From the NCBI RefSeq assembly GCF_034190915.1, contig NW_026947488.1:5528501-5592500 (forward strand): a stretch of DNA of 64,000 bases, read 5' to 3'. Position 1 is the first letter of the stretch, and each line of letters opens with the position of its first letter. The position numbers and the translations under genes are program-made. Origin of the DNA: Cavia porcellus. Lineage: Eukaryota > Chordata > Mammalia > Rodentia > Caviidae. Shown in pieces: positions 54,719-64,000 of the stretch. The notes below the pieces were generated by a model, which saw only the letters and a program-made list of their open reading frames with translations, did no database searches and was not told where the DNA came from.

Positions 54719-54912
54719 GGGCCAGGCATCCTGGGCATCCAGCTACTCGGTAGCCTGAGGCAGGAGGAGCACAAGTCCGAGGCTGGCCTGAGAAACTTTG
54801 CTAGACCCTGTCTTGGCATTAAAAACACCCAGGGCCAGGGGGTGTAGCTCAGTGGTAGAGCCCTTGGGGAGCACGTGTGATGTCTTGAGTTCAGTCCCCA
54901 GAACTGGGGGCA
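54719..54912 (+). repeat. B1-dID-like composite SINE
   Basis: A B1-like half (GGGCCAGGCATCCTGGGCAT; 'CTGAGGCAGGAGGAGCACAAG') ends in 'GACCCTGTCTTGGCATTAAAAA'. The ID half follows: 'CCAGGGGGTGTAGCTCAGTG', 'TTGAGTTCAGTCCCCAGAAC'. The B1 half lacks the 29-bp duplication, consistent with the older composite type. Confidence 0.88.
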
Positions 54913-55531
54913 AAGGTAGCTTGAAAAGAGCCCTGATTCTTACACACCACCTTCTCCGGCAGTCAGCCCACACCGCTCTCCTCCCCAAAGGCTCTTAGTC
55001 ACTTAACCTCCCTTAAAACTCCTCCTGCCTGACACCACACAGCGTTTCCTGTCTCCGCTTCCCTCCCTATCTCGGTTCGCAGCTAGGAAGGTTTTCATCC
55101 ACCCACCAAGGAAGGGCAGGGGTCCCTTAGCCCTGCTTGTCCCCAGCTCTCTCCGTTTGTCCTGAGTCCTGGCTTACAGGGGTTGACCAGGCCTCGGTTT
55201 ACCAGGTCCAGTCTTGGATTGTGACGACTAATTTTCAATAGCTTCTCCCTCACCCCCGCATGTGCTCCACTAACAGTAAATTACGTGGTTTCTACACTCC
55301 CTTCACCCCCAAAAGCCTCTCTGTACGGATTCCCTGATGTCATGGTCTTTCAAGACAGATCTCTTTCAAGATTCCTCATAGGACTTCTTACGTGGAAGTG
55401 TACTGTTTGTTTGGAAGAGAGAGTCTGCCCTGTTTTCTGTCCTCACTGGGACTGACATAGTCTTGTGACATAGTAAGCATTAAACATACATGTCACAGGG
55501 GGGCAGAGGGAGGGAGAGAGGGAAGATGGGT
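54913..55531. other. unique non-coding stretch
   Basis: No feature recognised. Confidence 0.45.
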
Positions 55532-55646
55532 CACAGGGAGATGGATGGATGGGTGGATGGATGATAAAATGGGTGGATGGATGAATGGTAGTAACATGGC
55601 TCGCTGGCTGGCTGGCTGGCTGGCTGACTGGATGGATGGATGGTGG
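55532..55646 (+). repeat. (GGAT)n and (GGCT)n tetranucleotide array
   Basis: Two interrupted (GGAT)n blocks flank a clean (GGCT)n block at about 55602-55625. Confidence 0.95.
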
Positions 55647-56159
55647 GAGAAACATGAGGAGGGATAGATGAAATGGATGGATTTTAAGGTACTAATTAGG
55701 AAACTGTAAGAAAAGATGATGAAATAGAAGGATTTGAAATGACCACAAGTGAATTATTTTGTGGGCTATGTTAGAAGCAGAATCAAACAGATGTGGACAT
55801 GCTCTGTGGGAGAGTGATGAGCCTGCGTCCCACTTAGCTCCCATGCACCTCACCTGAGAGGCAAATCCTGTGTCTCAGCAACCTGTTTGCCTAAGGCAGG
55901 CCCAGAGCAGAAGCAGGAGAGGGGGCCAGGCCAATCCCAGACAGTACCCGTGGGCTGAAGGGGCCAGGCCTTGGGGGGCACCTCATGATCATGCCTCTCT
56001 GAAGGTGCCAGCCCCTAGCTGACTGGTAAGGGTCCCTAAAACCCTCCAAGGTGGAAAGCTAGGCTCATGACACACCATAAAAAGTTGGAGAATCTGGTCT
56101 GACCAAATGGAGCCAATGCTGATCAGCTGGGGTCTCCTGCATGTGCCATGCCCCACATT
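55647..56159. other. unique non-coding stretch
   Basis: No feature recognised. Confidence 0.45.
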
Positions 56160-56290
56160 CAGTGTGTGACGGAGACCACTCTGGGCCTCAGTCTCCTTAC
56201 ACGGAACACAGAGACTGGACGGTAGTAGTACCTGCCTCCCAGGCTGGTTTGGAAGATTACACGAGTAAACTATCATATCAGGTTGCCAGT
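56160..56290 (-). repeat. MIR fragment
   Basis: 'CTCTGGGCCTCAGTCTCCTTACACGGAACACAG' and 'GTAGTAGTACCTGCCTCCCAGG' follow antisense MIR order. Confidence 0.75.
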
Positions 56291-56364
56291 AACTATTTCA
56301 AACACAGATATGTGGGAGCTGCAGCACCTAGCACTTCATGCTGACTCAGCATCATTCAAGAATT

Positions 56365-56379
56365 AAAAAAAAAAAAAAA
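56365..56379 (+). repeat. A15 homopolymer
   Basis: Fifteen consecutive A; no retroposed body recognised upstream. Confidence 0.9.
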
Positions 56380-56527
56380 GGAATTTTGTACCACGTCTCT
56401 CCAGCCTAGAAAAAGGTAAAAATTCAAAACCAACATACAACTTGTCTTGAAGGCATACTGCTCCCACAACATTATAAAGTTAAAAAAAAGCATAAACAGA
56501 TAATATTAAGTCACCTTTAATAGTTCA

Positions 56528-56625
56528 AAACAGCTATGGATAAAACACAAGCAAATGAATGTGGCTTTGCAAAAAATTAAACCAACTTTATTTACAAAAA
56601 TAGGCACAGGCCAACCCCCGTTCTG
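56528..56625 (+). repeat. hAT (Charlie-like) fragment, same family as 38478
   Basis: 'AACAGCTATGGATAAAACACAAGCAAATGAATGTGGC' and 'AACTTTATTTACAAAAATAGGCACAGGCC' match the right half of the element at 38478. Confidence 0.72.
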
Positions 56626-58899
56626 TGACAGAAAATGGAAACCTTCAGGTACACATATCATCTCAAAGATTAGCCATCAGATTAGGATGTATGATAGATC
56701 TGGACATGGGCAGTAGAGTGGCCCACAGTCCAGTGTGTTCTGTGAAACACATACAGGGAAGCTATCTTTCCTCATATTTCTCTGCAGGTCACTGAAGTAG
56801 ATTTTCTGACTGAATGCTAATCTTTCCAAATTGCTATATTCATGAAAAAGCTTTCTTCCCTCTCTTGGTGTGGTTTAGAAAAATTGAACCATTCTTTCTG
56901 AAGTGGGATAGCAGCAGTGGCTTGTGGGAGACATGGTACCTTCTAGAACGACCCACTGGCTGCCATCTTGGAACTGCATTTCTCCCATGATTACATTTGA
57001 TCATGTGAATAAATGTGAACTTCAACGGCAAGAAAGCTAAAATGTGTTCTTTAAAGGAGTGTGTTGCTTTTGGACACCAACACTGAGGCTTGTTAGAAAT
57101 ATTTTCTGAATGGTAGGATGGGGTTGGAGGACACCGGTGCTAAGGCCACTCCATGACAGAATCTTAGTTCTCTGCTTTTCGTTGCACTAGCTGGTGGCTT
57201 TCAAAGTCACCACACAGAGGTAGCAGGAAGGAGCTGGGTAGGGGAGGAGCTGTGAAAATGAATTTTTTAAACTGTCAGCACATTTATAAGAGAATTGTGA
57301 CTGTATAATGTTACGGTATCGTTTAACTGACATGTCTTCTTTGGAATGTTTATAACTACTGTAAATCAAGAGGCCGCCAAGCCAGGGCAATGGCACACAG
57401 AGACCGTCCAAGGAAAATGTATAAAATAAATAAAAAAATCACACAGTCTCCACATTCCATTCCTGGCTAGAAAACGGAAAATATAACAGTGCCTGCACAA
57501 AGGCTGACACCCGAGAAGGAGGTGGCGGGGTCTCCTGGCTAGCACCCAATAAAATGTGAGGTAAAGAAAGGCTACTCGGCCAGGAAGAGCAAACTGGCCG
57601 GCCCCAAAGAGCAGCCTCAGCCCGACGCCTGCTCTCCAGCCGCTATCACGGCTTTTCTCATGACCTATGGTGGGGAGCCCATTCCAGCCCTGGTTTCCTG
57701 TGTGGAGGGCTGGGAGAAGAATCCTTGATTTATGACTTCTGCCCAATTCATATTATCTAAAGAAAAATAAAGATTTGCTATCCCAAAGGTCTAAAATTTT
57801 ATAGATTTACAAACTGCTTGATTTCTGCCGTTAGTGATTGATTTTTTTTTTTCTGGGCTTAAATTACTTTTATGTCTTGACCACTGACTTGTAAGATACA
57901 CATCAAAATGAGTTCTAGCTGTAAACATCTGGTCATTAAAATGCTGTGGGCCCTAGGTTTGAAGTCAGTGGCTGTATAAGTCTCAGGACACCTGGTGCTG
58001 TTCTTTAATCCATACCCTAGATGCCTAATTGAAGAATTAGAACATGAATCCTAAAACTGTTGGGGTTTTGGTTTTGTTTTGGTTTTTAAAAAGTATGCAA
58101 AACTCTCTGGGGCCATCTGACTGGTCTCAGGGCCTCTGGCTAGAATGCATAAGTCTTGGTTATAAAAAGTATCAAAACTTAAAAACTAATAACCACCAGG
58201 GATTAATCACATGTCGGGGAGGACTCCGAGGCAGCTTTTCTTCCTCGCAGGAGAAGATCTTTGTTTTCTAACAGTGTTGGAAGAACAGGGTGCAGTCATT
58301 TTCCCCAGACTGCTCAAGATGGCTTCTTCACACGTGGCACTTTTGTCTTTCTTTCTGAGTTCAGTGTTTCTCTGTTCATAAATCAGGAACATGGACAGAC
58401 TGGTGTTTTCCAGAGATTGGGTTTGGGAGTCAAGGAGGAGGGGAGGGGATCTATTTTTTCCTCTACTTCTTGGATGGCTTGAAAAGGATTATAGAGTTTA
58501 AAATGAAAACCCACACAGTCACAGAGACAAGCAAAGGACCCGTGAGAGGAAGCGACGCCATGCACATGACCGTCCTAACAGCCCTCAGGGAGCTGAGATT
58601 CCACAACTTAATCCAGAAAAAATAATAATAACGCCCTCCTCAAACTCATGGTCCAGAATTCATGTTTAGCCCAAGCCAGAAAGAGAAAAGACAAACACAA
58701 ATGTTTGATAAAGTCTGGCTCCTTCCTGGGTGCGTTTCACAACGCACTGGTTCCGAGATTGTTCCCTCCAGGCCTCTGTGCCTTTGGATCCCCTTGTCTG
58801 CCAGTTGCTGGAGGGCAGGGGCCTGAAGGATGGCCGATGACCTAGGGGCCTCTCCTCAGATGACAATCCGGCCAACAAAATGGACAAAACTCTCCCTTT
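56626..58899. other. unique, AT-richer non-coding stretch
   Basis: No gene or clear repeat recognised across 2.2 kb. The sequence is complex and AT-richer than the surroundings. A minus-strand 126-codon frame (57366-57746) has no family signature. Confidence 0.4.
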
Positions 58900-59510
58900 C
58901 TCCACCCTTCGCTGAGCACGTTGCCCAGGAGTGGGAAAGAAATCCTGCCTGGGGATTATAGCATTCCCTTCGGAAAGAGGAGAGTGATGCAGATTGCAGT
59001 ATTCCAGATGTTGATATTTGTGTTATTGGATCATAATTACATTTCAGAAAAATTGCTGCAAAAAATGACTGTTTCCTGGAAGTTAGATTTATTGTCTGTT
59101 CATTGTCCTTTGTCTGCCTCCTCTCGTGGCCTCGCCTCTCACTGGCCCGAGAGTGATTTATTATTTTGGATATCCCAAAGGGGACACAGCGCTGCTGCTC
59201 TGTAAAGGTCACACGTTTAGTGAAGACTTTATCCGGGTCAGAAGTTGCCCTCAGACACCAAGGGGAAGCCCTCCCTGAAGTTAATCAACAGCCAGTCGGA
59301 TCGGGTCGGTGGCCAGCACCCACAGAGGCAGGGGATTTGGCTTCAGGGTGACCCTCTCCGAGGAAGCGATTCATGTTTTCCTAGCATTTGCGGTTCTGAT
59401 CTGGTTCTCACGGCCTGATAAAATCCTGGAAATTCATTCCCTGTGGAATTATGTTTTTAAAAGATCATTAAGCACGGGCTTTGTTTTTGCTTCATACATG
59501 GAAAAAGGGA
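58900..59510. other. candidate conserved non-coding block
   Basis: Complex, repeat-free, CpG-poor sequence with AT-rich cores: 'GGATCATAATTACATTTC' (about 59030-59047), 'GAGTGATTTATTATTTTGG' (about 59150-59168) and a nuclear-receptor half-site AAAGGTCA (59205-59212). It looks like a developmental enhancer by style; conservation has not been measured. Confidence 0.33.
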
Positions 59511-59843
59511 CTCCAAACATGTCAGTGGCCAGCCCCTGGTGGGCACACTGAAAGCCCCCAGGGGCCTGTGTGGGGTCTCTTCAGCAGGTCCAACATGCAA
59601 ACAAAAGGAAAGAGGAAAAATCCAAAAGGCGGACCCCCAGGCACTCCCACTCCCTGGTTAAGAGGCTGGTGCCCTGCGGCCACCAAGGGGCCTTCGAGGT
59701 TGTTGGAGGTGACACTCCAAAGGTTTAGCCATTTTGAAACTCATAGCCACACCTTCCATGTTCATGTGGCTTTAACCAGGACAAATCCCACATCTTTATG
59801 CTTAATTCTATCCAGCAGACAGCACGGCAGAGCGTCTAAAGAT

Positions 59844-60019
59844 ACTTCATCCTAGCTGGGTGTGGTGGCACATGTCTATGGTCCCAGCACTCAGGAGGCT
59901 GAGGATCATTGAGAGTTCAAGACCAGCCTGGGCTACAAAATGAACTCAAGGCCAGCCTGAACTGCATAGGGAGACCCTGTCTCAAAAAAAGACCCCAAAA
60001 ACCAAAAAACTTCATCCTA
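59844..60019 (+). repeat. B1 SINE with perfect 11-bp target-site duplication
   Basis: The B1 body (about 59854-59990) starts AGCTGGGTGTGGTGGCACAT, carries the 29-bp internal duplication and ends in GACCCTGTCTC plus an A-rich tail to 60008. It is flanked by ACTTCATCCTA at 59844-59854 and 60009-60019. Confidence 0.97.
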
Positions 60020-60206
60020 AAATCAGGTGTCCACAGGCCCCCCCAAGACTTCCAAGGTTTGTCTATTACAGAAACTCAACCAAGTAGACAGAGCTACCCA
60101 GGAAAACCCTTCTCGCGACTGTATTTGTTAATTAGGCGGCCGAGGAAGAGGTGTGAAAAAGAGATGGTTTTAGAGAATTAGCATTAATTCCATTAATAAA
60201 TGCTCG

Positions 60207-60276
60207 CAGGCTACCTCAGGGGCACAGCTCTTGCCTAGCATGTGCAAGAACCAAGCTTCCATCCTCAGCGCTGCAA
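60207..60276 (+). repeat. ID-type SINE (old)
   Basis: 'CTACCTCAGGGGCACAGCTCTTGCCTAGCATGTGCAAG' and 'CTTCCATCCTCAGCGCTGC' follow the ID consensus order with decay in both pol III boxes. Confidence 0.72.
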
Positions 60277-60427
60277 AATACTTACACAAATTACAACACT
60301 AAACGCTAAACCCAACACTGTCTCCTCTTTCCGTGTAGGAAAGAGTTATGAAGGGGGACAGTACAGATGGCCTTGAAGGTCAGGACTGAGGGTCCCTGGG
60401 GCCCACGCTGGCAGCCTTCTTGTCATT

Positions 60428-60572
60428 AAGCCGGTCTCGCAGGTCTGGGCACGCAGGACGACGCTTTCGTGCGGCTCCGAGGGCTGCAGGACGCGGGCAG
60501 AGGGACAGTCTGGGACAAGCACAATTACAGTGACCGGCCATCTCCGGCGCTGTATTAATCTTTCCAAGGGCC
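60428..60572. promoter_or_regulatory. short CpG-rich patch
   Basis: About 14 CpGs in roughly 145 bp at high GC, set in CpG-poor DNA. It contains ACAATTACAG and GACCGGCC. No transcript feature is visible. It could be a small unmethylated regulatory site or a conserved element. Confidence 0.3.
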
Positions 60573-63500
60573 CCGCTCTGGAGGGGAGGTATTAGGTGGC
60601 TCAGCCAACTTCTTAGAAACATTACTCTTCTTTACAGAATGTCAAGTGAGATTTCAAGGGGGAATACTTCATAACCCAAGCATGCTTTCCTCAGGGCGGC
60701 ACAGCACAGCTACATCTCCTCCTGGCTCTGGCTCCGGCCCTCCCGTCCCAGCCAGCCCTTCCTCTGTTTTCCAGAGAAACAATAACAGCAACAAGAAATG
60801 GAGGTGTTTTCTCCAAATGTACAGGCGGCCCCTGCTGTGCGGCAAAGGAAAGCTGGGCTGTCAGCGTTACACGTCCAGAGGGAGAGCTGTTTTTGGCAGC
60901 TGTGGGGAGCTGAGTGTAGTTTTTCTGTCATTGAAAACATCACCCGGCAAGGCCCTGTGGCCCCAGGGGACGACTGAGTGGTGGCCGGGGGGACATGGAA
61001 GTTAAGTGGGAACCAGAGTGGACCAGCCTGATTGTCCTCGGTCCTGGGGGGTCAAAATAGGGCCGTCAAGCACACCTTCCACCAATCAGCGAAGACTCAC
61101 GGCCAAAGACAGAAAACTGTGTGCGAGGCTTCTACCTGTCCTCAGCAAGAGGCCGCCCCAAGGGGATGCTCCGAGCACCCGGGGACATCTCTGGGCAGGA
61201 GAGGGAGCAGGGTGGGGGTTTCTGAGGGGCCCTCTCCAACTTTCTGCAGGGAAGTGGGACTTGTCTACGGTCATCAAGTGAGCTAGGAATAAATAATCAG
61301 TTCCGGGCTGGTCCCTAACATGCAGAATCCTATAAAAAAGAAAATGGCTCTGGGGATTTGAACAAAGAAGCCGGCTATAAATCTACTCTCCACACTGCTG
61401 TCGCTAATCTTCCTAAAATGCAAATCGCACAGTGCCAAAGTGACCAGGCAGTGCCCTTCAGAGGTGTCCCAGTGCCCTGGAGGGAAGGATCCAGACCCTT
61501 AGTGCTGGCTGCCAAGTCACTTGGGGTCCACAGTGCCCCGCGGTCTGCACCCAGGCACAGACCTTCATGGAGATCTCTGTTCTGACTCTCTGTGCCTCTC
61601 ATCACCCCCCCAACCCCGAAAAGCGTGCACCCACACGGGAAAGATTTCTCCAGTGGGCCCATGCTGAGTGCCAGGGAAGCAGTGATGAGCACAGGAACTG
61701 TCCCAGTCCCCGTCCGGCTCCCGGTGAGTAGAGAACACAGAAGTTAACTAAAGCGTCCACAGGTGGGAGGGACAGGTGAGTTCTGGGCCAAAGCCAAGGG
61801 CTGCAGATAAGAACCTGCTGGGCAGAGTGAGCCCCAAGCGTCCCTTGCTGCCCTCTCCACAGCCTGGCACTCCATGTAGGGGAATATCACAGTTTACCAT
61901 GGCAATGAATGTCCTCTGGCCCATCCTCCTCCCTTCCCTTCCCAACTCCAGGAAGTAGGTTTTGGGGAAACTGAAGTCAGGATATAAGTAGAAACTCACA
62001 CAGAGTGGCAAATGGCTGGGACTAAATAGAGTCTTTGGGTCCTTGGATCTCTAGTTGTCCAGCTCACCCCACATTCCTGTCCCCATGTTCCCCATGTGGT
62101 CCCATGGACCGTATCAGGGCAGGCTCGAGTGGATGCTTGGGAGGATGGGGTGAGCAAGTGAATGGCAGAGGCCCAGTGGCACACATATATTGGCCTTGCA
62201 TCTCTGGACGATGGCTGGGCCTTGTCCATACTGCACGCAGTGTCCCCAGGCCCAGAGCTGGAGAGGAGTCCTGGCCAGGAAGGAAAGGAGCTAGTTCTAC
62301 CATGGCACCCACAGAAAGCACAATATTCTCAGCAAAGTGTCTGCCCGGACTCCTGAGATGCTGTGCACCCTGCAAACTCCACGGCCCAGCATGTACTCTG
62401 GAGAAGCAGTGGTGTCAGCAGCAGGGGAACAGAAGGAGCAGCCTCAAACCACCAACCCCACACGAGCCAGTCTGTACCAGAAGGAAGCCTGGGGTTTGAA
62501 GGAGGGACTGTCAAGACTGCAAATCTGAGTGGCAGAGACGAGCAGGAAGCGGAACACATAACCCTCAAGAGCCAGGCGAGGCTACACCTAGCTGGGTTCA
62601 GGCAGACCAGTAGGTGACAGAAAGGTGCCGTGTCCAGTGGCCATCACATTGGTGGTGTTAGAGTGCAGACAACCACATGTGAACAGAGGCTGCCCAAGGA
62701 GGCCCCACCTGCACTGGGCCTGGCCAGCTCTTTGGGGAGGAGGGGGCTTCAGCCCCAATGGTCCTCAGCAGGTCCTGCACCTGGCTTTGTGTCCTGCTGT
62801 CACCATTTTGAATTTATTAGTATTTTTTGAATGCACACCCCTGTGTCGTCCTTCTATAGTAGGCTCTACAATATCCGTGGCAGATCCTGCTTGATGGGCA
62901 GTGGACAAAGGAGGACCCCTCAGGGTGGGGGATGTGCATTCAGATACTCCTAGTCTTCTGCCACCTGATTTCTGCCCTAACATCTTGATGTGTCTAAGAA
63001 TTTTTGATTGGATGCTAAGCAATGTGACAGGTGAGTACACTGCCGAGGGTCTGGTTAGCGATGCTTCATGTTCAGAAACCAATCACACAGAGCATGATTT
63101 GTTGTGTTCCTTCAAAGCGTTTGGGTTTTGTTTGGATGAGTAGATGATGAAACAAAGACTTTTGGGGTGTAAAACTTCTCAGACAAAAAAACTTAGGGTT
63201 CAGTATGACTCCTCAGAGTTTTGTTTTAATCTTGGTTAGGGTGATCTAATGTAGTCATTATGCGAGCGATGGTCTAGGTCCACTGCCATGGCTCTTCCGG
63301 TTTCTCCAGTGTGTGCCCTGCCTGACTGATTCATGGCTAATCTGGATTCTAATGCATCCTGGACATTCGGCGCAGAGCTCCCAGGTTGTGGTTGGTAGAC
63401 TTCAGGGAGTCTGTCCTTAAACACTTGCACTTTAGTCTACGCCAAGATGCAAGACCACGCAAATTCCTGGATTTCTTTTATTGCAAAGCTCCCTCCTCTG

Positions 63501-63589
63501 TATAATTGTATCCCACACTTTCTATCCTCGGCCTCACCGGATTCCCCTGTATATCTCTTCCCCTCATGAAGATCATCTTCTTTTGTTTG
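60573..63589. other. unique non-coding stretch
   Basis: About 3 kb without a recognised gene. The part at 62920-63240 may be an unassigned old repeat. Frames up to 154 codons (62035-62499) have no family signature. Confidence 0.4.
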
Positions 63590-64000
63590 AGATTTCCCTC
63601 CCCAATCCACAGATGTCGCCAGGACTCCAGGCAGAATTTGCTTCCTTCTCTGTGCTCCCTTTTAGCTTGTGTTTGACAACACTCCTCGTCACTGACCTTG
63701 TCCAGTTCTCTGTTTATTCCACCACGACCAGAAGTAGACTCATCAATCACAAATCAAACTCACAACATGCTTTAAATGCTTGCTCAAACTCACTGCGACT
63801 GTGGCTCGCTATTATTACATCCATCTGTAACCCAGTACACTGCCCCCATAAGGAGCCCCACTAGTGAAATTCCTAGTGACTAGGTGACTGGTTTTGCTTG
63901 GCCCAAAGGAACACAAGTCCTTCAAAGGGTGTGGGTTTGTCTTTCTTGCGCATTTTCCTGTCCCCAGCAGCTACCAGAGTGCCAGGCCCAGCAGACGCTC
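63590..64000 (+). repeat. L2 3' region, cut by the window edge
   Basis: The final part 'CATTTTCCTGTCCCCAGCAGCTACCAGAGTGCCAGGCCCAGCAGACGCTC' fits the L2 3' end ('gtatccccagcgcctagcacagtgcctggcacatagtaggcgctc'). The left part is diverged and its boundary uncertain. Confidence 0.6.

Overview
This window is mammalian nuclear DNA, most likely from a rodent outside the mouse/rat lineage. The evidence is the repeat content. There are tRNA-derived ID-type SINEs, B1 SINEs carrying the rodent-type 29-bp internal duplication, and B1+ID composite SINEs. Around these lie old mammal-wide repeats: MIR, L2, L1M, MLT1-type MaLR LTRs and hAT/Charlie DNA transposons. I cannot name the species. All repeat names come from recalled consensus features, not from a RepeatMasker run, and most repeat edges are accurate only to tens of bases.

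I find no protein-coding gene, no convincing coding exon and no structural RNA gene. The longest open frame (237 codons, 7917-8630, minus) shows no recognisable domain. The other long frames fall in simple repeats, SINEs or GC-rich DNA. The window therefore reads as an intergenic stretch or the inside of a very large intron.

Layout. 1-12.6 kb: mostly unique sequence with a 22-bp tandem array at 1261-1406 and scattered SINEs and LTR pieces. 12.7-13.4 kb: AT-richer unique block resembling conserved non-coding DNA. 13.8-29.5 kb: microsatellite tracts, many MIR/L2/MLT1 relics, and two promoter-like patches (15.45-15.55 kb and 17.49-17.69 kb). 29.5-35.2 kb: almost solid repeat, with a 97-bp duplication, an MLT1 LTR, two tandem plus-strand L1 3' ends, a facing minus-strand L1 holding a younger SINE, then hAT and MLT1 pieces. 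35-46 kb: unique DNA with hAT relics, including a small hAT-like element nested in a MIR (44.3 kb). 47-49 kb: a (GA)n tract, a B1 with a (CA)n tail and a (CCTCT)n tract. 49-64 kb: further candidate conserved blocks (49.2-49.6 and 58.9-59.5 kb), a CpG-rich patch (60.43-60.57 kb), hAT/L1/LTR relics, a B1 with clear target-site duplications, and an L2 running off the right edge.

The most distinctive item is the 22-bp array at 1261-1406. Each of its six full copies contains an identical 13-bp core that fits the three-unit heat-shock element (TTC-n2-GAA-n2-TTC). The array could bind HSF1 as a cluster. This is inferred from sequence alone.
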